A stretch of 64,000 nt of DNA from an uncultured bacterium. Its GTDB lineage: Bacteria > Vulcanimicrobiota > Vulcanimicrobiia > Vulcanimicrobiales > Vulcanimicrobiaceae. The stretch is from NCBI GenBank assembly GCA_903829325.1, contig CAIKPM010000062.1, positions 1 through 64,000 of the forward strand. Reading direction: 5' to 3'. Below are positions 8,886 through 16,629 of this stretch, piece by piece. Below the pieces are notes generated by a model. That model worked only from the letters and a program-made list of their open reading frames with translations, was not told where the DNA came from and searched no databases. Position 1 is the first letter of the stretch; each line of letters opens with the position of its first letter. The position numbers and the translations under genes are program-made.

Positions 8886-9598
8886 TTGAAGCTCGCAAAC
8901 AACGCACTCACCGTCAAATTCCATCCATCAACGAGAATGAATACGAGGATTTTCAAAGGGAGCGAAATTGTTGTCGGAGGGATCATCATCATACCCATTG
9001 AGAGCAAGATACTCGCAACAACCATATCGATCACAATAAATGGTACATAGATCGCAAACCCAATCTCGAAAGCTGTCTTCAACTCCGAAATCACAAAGGC
9101 CGGAATCAAAAGATACGTCGGGACAGCGTCGGGCTTGGCTGGTAGGTGCTCTTTTGAAAGGCTATAGAACAAGGCTATATCTTTTTGCCGTGTCTGACGC
9201 AACATAAAATGGCGTAGCGGTACGCTCGCACGGTCGAGCGCTTCCGCTTGACTGATCTGTTGCTTCATGTATGGCACGAACGCATGCGTATTGGCATCGT
9301 CGATCACCGGTTTCATCACGAAAAAGGTGAGGAGTAAGGCCAAACCAGTCAAGACCTGGGTCGGTGGAACCGTTGGAGTACCGACCGCGGTACGCAAAAA
9401 CGAAAAGACGATGATGATCCGTGTAAACGAGGTCAACAAGATCAGCATGGTTGGCGCCAAGGTTAAAACCGTTAACAACACCAGAATCTGCAGACTTTGC
9501 GCCACATCCTGAGGTTTGCTCGCACTCCCAATACCGAATTCGATCTTCGGAATCGCTACCGTCGGTATAATCGTACTGACGGTCATCGCTAGGCTCAT
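8882..9598 (-). CDS. fliP: Flagellar export gate protein FliP
   Basis: A 238-residue core of the export channel. The signature LLTSFTRIIIVFSFLRTAVGTP...PPTQVLTGLALLLTFFVM is present, as are the C-terminal helices with IPAFVISELKTAFEIGFAIY and GMMMIPPTTISLPLKIL. The N-terminus is short and hydrophobic, so a cleaved signal peptide is possible but not clear. The start overlaps the fliO stop and the stop overlaps the fliQ start, as expected for the gate subunits. Confidence 0.96.
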   Translation of the reverse strand: MSLAMTVSTIIPTVAIPKIEFGIGSASKPQDVAQSLQILVLLTVLTLAPTMLILLTSFTRIIIVFSFLRTAVGTPTVPPTQVLTGLALLLTFFVMKPVIDDANTHAFVPYMKQQISQAEALDRASVPLRHFMLRQTRQKDIALFYSLSKEHLPAKPDAVPTYLLIPAFVISELKTAFEIGFAIYVPFIVIDMVVASILLSMGMMMIPPTTISLPLKILVFILVDGWNLTVSALFASFK

Positions 9599-9951
9599 CC
9601 TGAATTACCTCGTATTCGTTTGAAAATGGCATTCACCGAAGCACGCTGATCTTCGAGCAAACGTCGTTGCTGTTCGACGTATGTATCGAGCGGCTCGTGA
9701 TCCAACTCAGCAATCATCGTCAGGCCACTCGCACCGCCACCAATAGCAAAGTAACGAGTTCCAATGCGTACCACATGCATCATCGCTTGTTGTGAAAGAT
9801 ATGTTGTTTCAATGACGGTCACCAAACGTTGGTCAATGCCTTGGACCACGCGCTTGCGACCAAGCTGACGAGCCATCCACCACAGCCCAAAAAGCAACAA
9901 ACCGACCACGCTCAACGCATAGAGCGAGCGAGAAATAATACCAATATCCAT
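9595..9951 (-). CDS. fliO: Flagellar biosynthesis protein FliO
   Basis: 118 residues with one N-terminal transmembrane helix (SRSLYALSVVGLLLFGLWWMARQL) and a small cytoplasmic domain with the FliO-type segment TTYLSQQAMMHVVRIGTRYFAIGGGASGLTMIAELD. FliO helps assemble the FliP ring. Sequence conservation in this family is low; the call is carried by the domain pattern and by the position between fliN and fliP. Confidence 0.85.
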   Translation of the reverse strand: MDIGIISRSLYALSVVGLLLFGLWWMARQLGRKRVVQGIDQRLVTVIETTYLSQQAMMHVVRIGTRYFAIGGGASGLTMIAELDHEPLDTYVEQQRRLLEDQRASVNAIFKRIRGNSG

Positions 9952-9966
9952 GAGAACTTCTTCCGT

Positions 9967-10911
9967 CTAGCGGCTCTGGTTACTCCCAGGATTGAGTTCA
10001 CTGATCTTCACCGCGAAGCGTTCATCGACGACAACCACTTCACCACGGGCAATCAGCACATTGTTCACGTACAGATCAATCGGCTCGGTTGAGAGTCGAT
10101 CGAGTTCAAAAACGGAACCCGACTGCATGCTGACGATATCACGCAAAGGTAAAACCGCACCACCTAACAAGGCCCGCACTTGCATCGGGACATCGTGCAC
10201 CAAATCTAATGAGCCACTATTTTTCAAGTGTTCCAGATTTGGAGTCATCTGGCTGAACGCAACCGCCTGAGGTGTAACTTTTGGCTGTGCCCGCGTGGGG
10301 CGCGCCGGAGCGGCTTCGGGCGACGACTGCGCATTTGCTGCATGCGTGTCAGGCGAATCATGCTCTGAATCAACCGTTTCGGATGCTTCGGGAGCGCTTG
10401 ATTCGATCAATCCAACGCTAGCAGCGGCGATCGTGTCGAAGTCAATCGCCATGGGGATCTGCAATTCGCCTTCGACTTCGACGACCGAACTATACGAATA
10501 CAACGGTGGCTCAGACAACATCTTCGCATCGTCGCAAATCACGGCGGTAATACCGTTTGAGCTATGCCCCAGGCGAGTGGCGAGTTCTTCGGCCATCGTG
10601 GCAGCAATCTGGGACGCTATCTCACCGATCATCGAGCTACCGACATCAGCGGTTGCTCCACCACCCATCATGATCCCAACCATTTGGGTCAACGTGTCTG
10701 AATCGAACCGCACGAAAAACCGTAGCGGTCCCGCTGGAACATCCGCAACCGTTACGACCCAGCCGACATCTAAGCGCAAGGGCTCATCAGACGTGGCGTA
10801 CGTTGTTTCCCCCGCCGCTACCGTTTTGCCAAGCAGGTGGGAGACAACGGTGGCCGCCGAAGCAAACATTGCTTCTGCCATCACTGCTTGTGTACTTGCG
10901 TTCGTAGTCAC
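9967..10911 (-). CDS. fliN: FliN/FliY-type flagellar switch protein with an N-terminal CheC-like domain
   Basis: 314 residues, much longer than a plain FliN (about 130) and close to FliY. Residues 1-160 look like a CheC/FliY-type domain (LRFFVRFDSDTLTQMVGIMMGG...SSMIGEIASQIAATMAEEL). A Ser/Ala/Pro/Glu-rich linker (about 165-220) leads to a C-terminal SpoA/FliN domain (about 235-310: DVPMQVRALLGGAVLPLRDI, AVKISEL). In active CheC/FliY phosphatases the helix reads S-x3-E-x2-N. Here the asparagine position is serine (EIAS), so CheY-P phosphatase activity is doubtful. The product would form the lower C-ring with FliM. It overlaps fliM by 4 nt. Confidence 0.88.
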   Translation of the reverse strand: MTTNASTQAVMAEAMFASAATVVSHLLGKTVAAGETTYATSDEPLRLDVGWVVTVADVPAGPLRFFVRFDSDTLTQMVGIMMGGGATADVGSSMIGEIASQIAATMAEELATRLGHSSNGITAVICDDAKMLSEPPLYSYSSVVEVEGELQIPMAIDFDTIAAASVGLIESSAPEASETVDSEHDSPDTHAANAQSSPEAAPARPTRAQPKVTPQAVAFSQMTPNLEHLKNSGSLDLVHDVPMQVRALLGGAVLPLRDIVSMQSGSVFELDRLSTEPIDLYVNNVLIARGEVVVVDERFAVKISELNPGSNQSR

Positions 10912-11891
10912 AACATTTCCTCAACGACGTCCGCGACCTGAACGGCCAATTTGTCGCGGTGTACGCCGGGGTAGACATGAAATTTTTCGCAGCCGTTGAC
11001 GTACATCGTGAGTGGCTTGCTAGCCTCCGTATCGAAGATCAAGACATTGCCTTCTTGCAAGGTCACCAGATCGCGCAGGGAGACGTTGGTGCGGCCCAAT
11101 TCGATTTGTACGTTGACATCAGCTTTTTCGACGCTTGTCGCCAAAGCAGCTTTGTCATCTTCCGTGAGGGTGTAACCAGAGATTACGCTAGGTGATAACT
11201 GAAAATCAGAGAGTTGATTCCCAATACTCTGTACTACGGCATAAGGGATACAAAAATCAAGTGTCCCAACCGCATCATTGATACGAAATTCGCAAGATAT
11301 AACCGCAACCATATGTTCAAGCGGCATAATACGCGGGATAAACTGAGGATTTGAGTCAATCGCCTCGATTTTGAACGACATCGTCAACAGATAGTTCCAA
11401 GCCTCACGATATGTATTCAGGAGACGCGTTAAGAACCGCGTCGCGAGTGTACGCTCGATATCCGTCATATCGCGAATTTTCTTCGGTAGCCATCCGGGTC
11501 CACCCAAGAGTCGATCGATAATCGAAAACATCAGCGCAGTCTCTGCCTTTAACATCCCACTGCCTGGCAAAGGGTCCATCGAAAATATCGCGAGGACATT
11601 ATTGGTATCAGCACTTGCAATGAAATCGCTGAAAGCGACTTGCTCTAAATGGGTGATCGTAGCCTCAACCCGCGTCCGCAGATAGAGCGAGAGCGCATTA
11701 TTGAGCAGGCGGGTAAAATTGTCGTGGAGCATACGCAACGTTTGCAGCTGCGACCCACTGAATTTCTCGCTCCGCTTCTGATAGCGAAAGTCAAAATCTT
11801 TGATCTTCCGCTTCGATAATGCCGCGCTTTCTTCAGGATCATGCAGGGAATTGACAAGCGCATCAATTTCTTCTTGCGACAGCACAGACAT
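10908..11891 (-). CDS. fliM: Flagellar motor switch protein FliM
   Basis: A 327-residue C-ring protein. It starts with the CheY-P binding motif SQEEIDALVNSL. The middle domain contains NNVLAIFSMDPLPGSGML and LGGPGWLPKKIRDMTDIE (CheC-like fold). The C-terminal SpoA domain (ADVNVQIELGRTNVSLRDLVTLQEGNV) pairs with FliN. The length is normal. It lies 36 nt after motB with no FliL gene between them, and its stop overlaps the fliN start. Confidence 0.96.
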   Translation of the reverse strand: MSVLSQEEIDALVNSLHDPEESAALSKRKIKDFDFRYQKRSEKFSGSQLQTLRMLHDNFTRLLNNALSLYLRTRVEATITHLEQVAFSDFIASADTNNVLAIFSMDPLPGSGMLKAETALMFSIIDRLLGGPGWLPKKIRDMTDIERTLATRFLTRLLNTYREAWNYLLTMSFKIEAIDSNPQFIPRIMPLEHMVAVISCEFRINDAVGTLDFCIPYAVVQSIGNQLSDFQLSPSVISGYTLTEDDKAALATSVEKADVNVQIELGRTNVSLRDLVTLQEGNVLIFDTEASKPLTMYVNGCEKFHVYPGVHRDKLAVQVADVVEEML

Positions 11892-11927
11892 CTTTGTACG
11901 ACTCTTCTCTTCCTCAAAACGACGGTG

Positions 11928-12842
11928 TTAGGGACGGGTGTTCATGATGACGATATCCACCCGGCGGTTGAGTTGACGATGAATCGGGGTATCGTTTCCA
12001 ACCGCTGGCTTGAATTGTCCATGGCCAACTGCCGAAAAGCGACGCCCGTCGAGATGTTCATGTTCTACCAAGAACCGTGTTACTACGACCGCACGCGCTG
12101 ACGATAGTTCCCAATTACTAGGGTATTCGGCAGTTTCGATCGGAACATTATCAGTATTGCCTTCAATTCTTATATCATTTGTGATGTTGCCCAAAAAAGC
12201 CGAGATTCGGTGCAGTAACTGGAGCGTCTCGGGCCTGAGTTCCGCACTGCCACTGTTGTAGTTCGCACTATCACTCAACAAGCTAATCACCAGACCCCGC
12301 CCCTCGAGGTGGACATGCACCTTCTGCTGCATCTGCGTGGCCTTGACGACTGCCTTGATCTTCGCTTCCAGCGCTTTGGTAAGCGGAGCAGGCGTTGTGG
12401 CCGGAGCCGGAGCGGCTGTCGGAACAGTTGTCGGAACAGGTGAGCTCGGCTGGCTGGGTTGGCTCGGAGGATTCAGGGCTTTGGTATTCTCGGTCGAGGT
12501 TGAATATTTTAGGTTCGCGGTGTTTGGAGTCGCCGCTTGCCCCGTAATATTCGAAGCACCGGCCGACCCACTACTAGGCACATTGATCGCGTTCGTCCCG
12601 CCAAAGCCTCCCGACATCGCCCTGGCCAACTGGGCATACTTCACTTTATTTGGCGTGGAGATCGCGAAGAGGATAATAAACAGAGCTAGCAGCAGCGTAA
12701 TCATGTCGGCATAGGTCAGCAGCCAGCGCTCAGAGCTGCCCTCTTCTGCGTGTCCGTGCTTCTTTTTTTTCAGCCGTGATTCATGAACATGCACGACAGT
12801 CTTGCCGGCCGCTGCCGCACGACCGCCATGCGATGGGGGCAT
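11928..12842 (-). CDS. motB: Flagellar stator protein MotB (OmpA-like peptidoglycan-binding)
   Basis: 304 residues. A basic cytoplasmic N-terminus (SRLKKKKHGH) precedes the single transmembrane helix RWLLTYADMITLLLALFIIL, where Asp46 is the expected proton-binding residue. A long Ser/Thr/Pro/Ala-rich linker (about 90-165) is followed by an OmpA/MotB domain (about 185-300) with IEGNTDNVPI and SSARAVVVTRFL. It anchors the stator to peptidoglycan and works with MotA, encoded 2 nt upstream. Confidence 0.95.
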   Translation of the reverse strand: MPPSHGGRAAAAGKTVVHVHESRLKKKKHGHAEEGSSERWLLTYADMITLLLALFIILFAISTPNKVKYAQLARAMSGGFGGTNAINVPSSGSAGASNITGQAATPNTANLKYSTSTENTKALNPPSQPSQPSSPVPTTVPTAAPAPATTPAPLTKALEAKIKAVVKATQMQQKVHVHLEGRGLVISLLSDSANYNSGSAELRPETLQLLHRISAFLGNITNDIRIEGNTDNVPIETAEYPSNWELSSARAVVVTRFLVEHEHLDGRRFSAVGHGQFKPAVGNDTPIHRQLNRRVDIVIMNTRP

Positions 12843-12844
12843 CC

Positions 12845-13693
12845 TTAGGCCCCCACAGCTTCAACGGTTGCGGTTCCATTGCCGGCAGTCGCAGCTTCAA
12901 TAGCAGGCTCATCCGCTTTGATCGCCTTGGGATCCAGATAGGCGTAGAGTTTTTCTTCCAAGAGCCGAGGATTATCCCCAGCCTGAACAGCGAGGATGCC
13001 CTCGATCTCGATCTCGCGCATAAGCATCATGTGCGCATTACGTTGCTTGAGCCGATTCGCAAATGGCAGCCAAACGACATTGGCCAGCAAGACACCGAAG
13101 AAGGTTGCGATAAACGCAGAAGCGGTCGCATCACCGAGTTTACCAGCGACGTCACCGCTTTGACTAAAATCGCCCAGCTTGCTCAACATCGCAATCAGGC
13201 CGAGAACGGTTCCAATAATACCCATGGTAGGCGAGAAACCACCCATGGTAGTAAAGAGCAGCTCTTCTTTTTGAGCGCGCTCACCGACAAAACTCACTTC
13301 TGTCTCTAAAATCTTCCGAATCACGTCGGTATCGCGACCATCGATGACTAACTGAATGCCTTTGCGCAAAAAGGGATCATCGATCGTATTCGCCTCGGCT
13401 TCAAGAGCGAGTAAGCCTTCACGCCGTGCCTTTTCTGCAAATGTTACCAAAGTTTTAATGAGCACATGGGGGTCTTCTTTTTTCGAAACAAAGACATGCA
13501 CAATGCCTTCACGCGACGCTTTCAAAAAGATGTCCAACGGAAAGGAAAGGGCCGTTGCCCCCAATGTTCCTCCAATAATAAGAATGATAGCGCCCAAATC
13601 CAAAAACATCGCGCCATTAACACCCATCAGCACTGCCGATGCGATCACGACACCAATACTCAGGACTATTGCACCTATCGCGCCAATATCCAC
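12845..13693 (-). CDS. motA: Flagellar stator protein MotA
   Basis: A 282-residue inner-membrane ion-channel subunit of the stator. The start is the GTG at 13691-13693 (MDIGAIGAIVLSIGVVI), preceded by AAGGGA. Four membrane segments lie near 5-25, 30-50, 150-170 and 185-205; the large cytoplasmic loop (about 60-145) carries the acidic and basic residues that touch FliG. The conserved FTTMGGFSPTMGIIGTVLGLI segment is present. The gene is separated from flbD by a 77-nt gap that holds a strong hairpin and a mini-ORF whose stop lies 9 nt before this GTG. Confidence 0.95.
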   Translation of the reverse strand: MDIGAIGAIVLSIGVVIASAVLMGVNGAMFLDLGAIILIIGGTLGATALSFPLDIFLKASREGIVHVFVSKKEDPHVLIKTLVTFAEKARREGLLALEAEANTIDDPFLRKGIQLVIDGRDTDVIRKILETEVSFVGERAQKEELLFTTMGGFSPTMGIIGTVLGLIAMLSKLGDFSQSGDVAGKLGDATASAFIATFFGVLLANVVWLPFANRLKQRNAHMMLMREIEIEGILAVQAGDNPRLLEEKLYAYLDPKAIKADEPAIEAATAGNGTATVEAVGA

Positions 13694-13702
13694 ACTAATC
13701 CC

Positions 13703-13735
13703 TTACTTTCCGTTGCCGCCCAGGCATGGTAACAT
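13703..13735 (-). CDS. Possible 10-codon leader peptide in front of motA
   Basis: ATG at 13733-13735 reads MLPCLGGNGK and stops with TAA at 13703-13705. A textbook Shine-Dalgarno AAGGAG (13742-13747) sits 6 nt before the ATG, better than the site of motA itself. The mini-ORF is in the same frame as motA and ends 9 nt before the motA GTG. It may be a coupled leader peptide, or the remnant of a longer MotA start closed by a stop codon. No homology can be claimed for 10 residues. Confidence 0.35.
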   Translation of the reverse strand: MLPCLGGNGK

Positions 13736-13755
13736 CTTTCTCTCCTTGTTATCGG

Positions 13756-13786
13756 TTCATCAGGCTCTGATTATGAGCCTGATGAA
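13756..13786 (-). promoter_or_regulatory. Perfect 12-bp hairpin spanning the end of flbD
   Basis: TTCATCAGGCTC (13756-13767) and GAGCCTGATGAA (13775-13786) are exact reverse complements separated by 7 nt. The flbD stop codon (TAA, 13771-13773) sits in the loop. On the transcribed strand it is followed by ACCGATAACAAGG and not by a T-run, so it is not a standard intrinsic terminator. It could be an RNA stability, processing or attenuation element between the flgE-flbD and motAB parts of the operon. Confidence 0.7.
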
Positions 13787-13971
13787 ACTTCTGCGAACAG
13801 CGAACGCCGAAAATCGACAACCGCTTGTTGGACATCCGCAACCGATTCACGGACGATAAATTTATTTCCCGAGGTAAGGGTGATCATCGTATCCGGAATT
13901 GGTTCGACAAATTCGATCAAATCCGAATTAACAACGACCATCTTGCCATCAAGCCGATGCAAAGTAATCAT
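13771..13971 (-). CDS. flbD: Flagellar protein FlbD family (small, swarming-linked)
   Basis: 66 residues matching the short FlbD family, found between flgE and motA in Firmicutes and many other phyla. The start MITLHRLDGKMVVVNSDLIEFVEPIPDT and the segment TLTSGNKFIVRES are the hallmark (I-x-L-T-x-L/H-D/N-G, N-x-D-L-I-E, D-T-x-I-T-L-x-x-G-x-x). A role in swarming or motor function is reported for the family but the mechanism is unclear. This is not the sigma-54 activator of the same name from Caulobacter. Confidence 0.88.
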   Translation of the reverse strand: MITLHRLDGKMVVVNSDLIEFVEPIPDTMITLTSGNKFIVRESVADVQQAVVDFRRSLFAEVSSGS

Positions 13972-13983
13972 TCATTCATCATC

Positions 13984-15468
13984 TTATTGAATCAACTGAT
14001 CAATCGCTTGCAAGTCTTGATTGCCAATCGTAATAGATTTGCTATTAGCAATGTAAGCATTTTGCGCCACAATCAACTTCGAAAATTCGGTTGCGATCGA
14101 CACATTCGATTGTTCTAATGAATCTGAACTAATCGTCCCAAATGGCCCGGAGCCTGCAGTCCCGATTTGCGCAAGCCCTGTATTGACAGACGACGTATAC
14201 ATGTTAGCCTGACCAGCGACTAAGCCCTGAGGATTTTCAAACGTCGCTAATGCAACCTGACCGAGCGTTTTCTGCAACCCATTACTGAAAGAACCGGTAA
14301 TCTTGCCGTCTTTACCAATCTGAACGCTCGATAACTCGCCCTGGGGGAAGCCGTTTTGACTTAACGTGGTCACCGCCTCACCAGCTCCGGAAAGCGAGGT
14401 TAAGTTGGAAAAACCAATCCCAATCGCTCCAGTTTTCGCCGTTGAACCAGTGCTCCCATTAGCGGTTGGAGCAGTCGCATTATTGTTGCTCCCCCAAGAA
14501 GTGACATCCAGGACATCGCCAGCGGCAGTTGAGGGAGTGGCGCCAAGCGTGTGAACGGTGGAGCCAGCGACGGAATCAGCGGAGGTATTGATAAATTGTC
14601 CATTCGCGTCGAAATACACGTACCCGACCGTAGCCGATGAGCCAGTCGTTGTTCCGTTCGACACTTGGGTGCCATCCGCAAACGACGCGCTCACCTGCCA
14701 TTCGGTCGCAGCCTGAATCGCCGTACCCGAAGCATTCTTTACGCTTGGCAACGAAGTATTAACAACAGGACTATACGTCAGCGTGAGTTGGTGAGCTCCA
14801 CCCAAAGAATCATACACGGTGGTCGTGGTAACTTGTGGGGTTGACACGCCGCCATTGGCCGCTGTTACCCATTGACTTTGATCAAGATTTCCCGATGCGA
14901 GCATATCGAACACGCTGTCACTCGCGGACGGTCCTGTCTTGGCGCCAAAGCCTGTGCCAATCGCCTGGGAAACTTGCCCTACTGGGACATTTAAGCTCGT
15001 CAAAGCACCGTTGGGAGTAATCGCACCAGCGGGAGACGCCTGGTACCCCTGCACCACCATTCCCGTCGCAGCATTCACCAAATAACCATCTTGATTAATC
15101 GAAAAATTTCCATCACGGGTGTACTGCGGAGTTCCATCTGAACCCAGCGTGTTCATGACGAAGTAACCAGTGCCATCGATCGCCAAATTCGTCGAAATAC
15201 CAGTGGTTTGAAAAGCACCCTGCGTTTGATCGGTAGACATGGAGCCGACTTTGACGCCGTTACCTTCTTGAATGGGATCACTGCCACCATTCGTACTGGT
15301 TGGCGATGTCGCCGCATGCAGAGGATCATAAAATGCTGACTGTACCAGCATCGTTTGCGCTTTGAACGCTGTTGTGCCCACGTTGGCTACATCGTTGCTG
15401 ATAACGGCGATCTCTGATTGATAGACCGACAACGCCCCAGCCGCAATACTTAGCATATCGCCGCCCAT
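13984..15468 (-). CDS. flgE: Flagellar hook protein FlgE
   Basis: 494 residues from the ATG at 15466-15468, chosen because AAAGGA sits 6 nt upstream and the protein then begins MGGDMLSIAAGALSVYQSEIAVISNDVANVGTTAFKAQ, the normal rod/hook N-terminus. The frame is open 16 codons further. The N-terminal heptad region, the FlgE D1/D2 core with Gly/Ser/Thr-rich segments (about 150-400) and the C-terminal coil (EQSNVSIATEFSKLIVAQNAYIANSKSI) are all present. It builds the universal joint outside the cell. A GCCGATAT box lies about 145 nt upstream. Confidence 0.94.
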   Translation of the reverse strand: MGGDMLSIAAGALSVYQSEIAVISNDVANVGTTAFKAQTMLVQSAFYDPLHAATSPTSTNGGSDPIQEGNGVKVGSMSTDQTQGAFQTTGISTNLAIDGTGYFVMNTLGSDGTPQYTRDGNFSINQDGYLVNAATGMVVQGYQASPAGAITPNGALTSLNVPVGQVSQAIGTGFGAKTGPSASDSVFDMLASGNLDQSQWVTAANGGVSTPQVTTTTVYDSLGGAHQLTLTYSPVVNTSLPSVKNASGTAIQAATEWQVSASFADGTQVSNGTTTGSSATVGYVYFDANGQFINTSADSVAGSTVHTLGATPSTAAGDVLDVTSWGSNNNATAPTANGSTGSTAKTGAIGIGFSNLTSLSGAGEAVTTLSQNGFPQGELSSVQIGKDGKITGSFSNGLQKTLGQVALATFENPQGLVAGQANMYTSSVNTGLAQIGTAGSGPFGTISSDSLEQSNVSIATEFSKLIVAQNAYIANSKSITIGNQDLQAIDQLIQ

Positions 15469-15613
15469 AGAAATCCTTTCACCCGAAGCTAGCGATCCAC
15501 CATGCGCGTCGTTCATTCAGCACCGGTGCAAGAACTTCCGAGATGAGCAGATTGCCCATACCAAGATCCATTCTCAACGAAATACCAACGTATCCCGTGT
15601 ATCGCTATGCCTT

Positions 15614-15621
15614 ATATCGGC
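15614..15621 (-). promoter_or_regulatory. Sigma-28-like -10 box (GCCGATAT) upstream of flgE, weak -35
   Basis: The minus strand reads GCCGATAT, identical to the sigma-D/sigma-28 -10 consensus, in the 231-nt gap between the TIGR02530 gene and flgE. At the proper distance (15 nt) there is only TTGA instead of TAAA. It could be a weak internal promoter for flgE and downstream genes. The rest of the gap shows no gene. Confidence 0.35.
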
Positions 15622-15699
15622 AATAAAATTGGAGAATCAAGAGAAAATGATGGGTGCCTCGAAAAATATATCAGCACGTACACCCTAAAAAATTGAGCG

Positions 15700-16134
15700 T
15701 TAGACGATGGCTGCAGAGTCAATATTCGTAAAAATATGTTCGCGCATCGAAGCTTCGTCCATCGCCGTGATCACTACACGGTTTTTGACGCTGACCAACA
15801 AACCAGTTTGCTGTCCTTGAGCAGATTTGACCAACAAGACCGCCTCACGACCGCCTTTGCTCGCAATATTTTGCACCGCATTCGTGATGCGACCCAACTC
15901 TTCGGGCGTAAATTGAATGCCGCGCGATTGTAAACGCGCTTGGGCATGCGCAGAAAACGCCAACGGAACCGTTGTGACGGCTGCCGCTGCGGACTGATCT
16001 TGGGTTTGACGCAGGATATCACGAAAACCAGCACCGGCGCGCGACGGCGTAATGACATTGGCCACATCACGCACGGGTAACGTCGCAGAAATATCTTCGC
16101 GACTGTCAAGTCTCGGTGTCGGCGCAGAATCCAT
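15700..16134 (-). CDS. Flagellar operon protein of the TIGR02530 family
   Basis: 144 residues. The C-terminal half (about 50-140: FSAHAQARLQSRGIQFTPEE, LLVSVKNRVVITAMD) is the TIGR02530 pattern, a small conserved protein encoded between flgD and flgE in Firmicutes, Thermotogae and related lineages. Its biochemical role is unknown; a helper for hook assembly is inferred only from gene order. The N-terminal 45 residues are low complexity. It starts 3 nt after the flgD stop. Confidence 0.8.
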   Translation of the reverse strand: MDSAPTPRLDSREDISATLPVRDVANVITPSRAGAGFRDILRQTQDQSAAAAVTTVPLAFSAHAQARLQSRGIQFTPEELGRITNAVQNIASKGGREAVLLVKSAQGQQTGLLVSVKNRVVITAMDEASMREHIFTNIDSAAIV

Positions 16135-16137
16135 CTT

Positions 16138-16614
16138 TTACCCCGAAATAGAAACGATCTGCGACCCGCTAAACTTTGCGGGCGCACCCGTTGTTTGATC
16201 AGTAATGGGATTGCCGCTGCTATCCTTCAGCGTAAACGCTGGAATTCCATTCGTGACGGTTACTCCGGATACGACGCCGGTCACATTGCTGCTGTTACCC
16301 GTCGTTGCTGTAGAGCCGGCAACGGTTACCGTTTTCCCGATCATTGAAGCGGATTGCACCACGCCGAAGTTTTGCTGGAAGGTCGAAAACGATGACTGCA
16401 AATTCGTCGACGCTTGCAATTGAGAAAATTGCGCCAATTCAGCAACCGATTGCGTATCATCGATTGGATTGAGTGGATCCTGATTTTGCAACTGGGTCGT
16501 CAACAAATTGAGAAATGCATCAGGCCCGAGACTCGATAAACCAGCTGACGAACTACTAGTCCCACTAGCGGAGGCTGCACTCGTGGCAGAAGATGCGGTC
16601 GAAGATACGCTCAT
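16138..16614 (-). CDS. flgD: Flagellar hook assembly (cap) protein FlgD
   Basis: 158 residues, short but within the range for FlgD. A Ser/Ala-rich N-terminus precedes the diagnostic [36 protein letters not shown] (about 33-68). The remainder ([32 protein letters not shown]) is the Tudor-like part. The FlgD Ig-like domain seen in longer members appears to be missing. It caps the growing hook and lies between fliK and the TIGR02530 gene. Confidence 0.93.
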   Translation of the reverse strand: MSVSSTASSATSAASASGTSSSSAGLSSLGPDAFLNLLTTQLQNQDPLNPIDDTQSVAELAQFSQLQASTNLQSSFSTFQQNFGVVQSASMIGKTVTVAGSTATTGNSSNVTGVVSGVTVTNGIPAFTLKDSSGNPITDQTTGAPAKFSGSQIVSISG

Positions 16615-16629
16615 AGAAGCCTGCTTTCC

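Noticed and set aside
10295-10999. 234-codon open frame opposite fliN/fliM
   Set aside because: Low-complexity Ser/Ala/Thr translation, antisense to clear switch-protein genes.
12776-13309. 177-codon open frame on the plus strand opposite motB/motA
   Set aside because: It lies antisense to two well-identified stator genes and its translation has no recognisable family or ribosome site.
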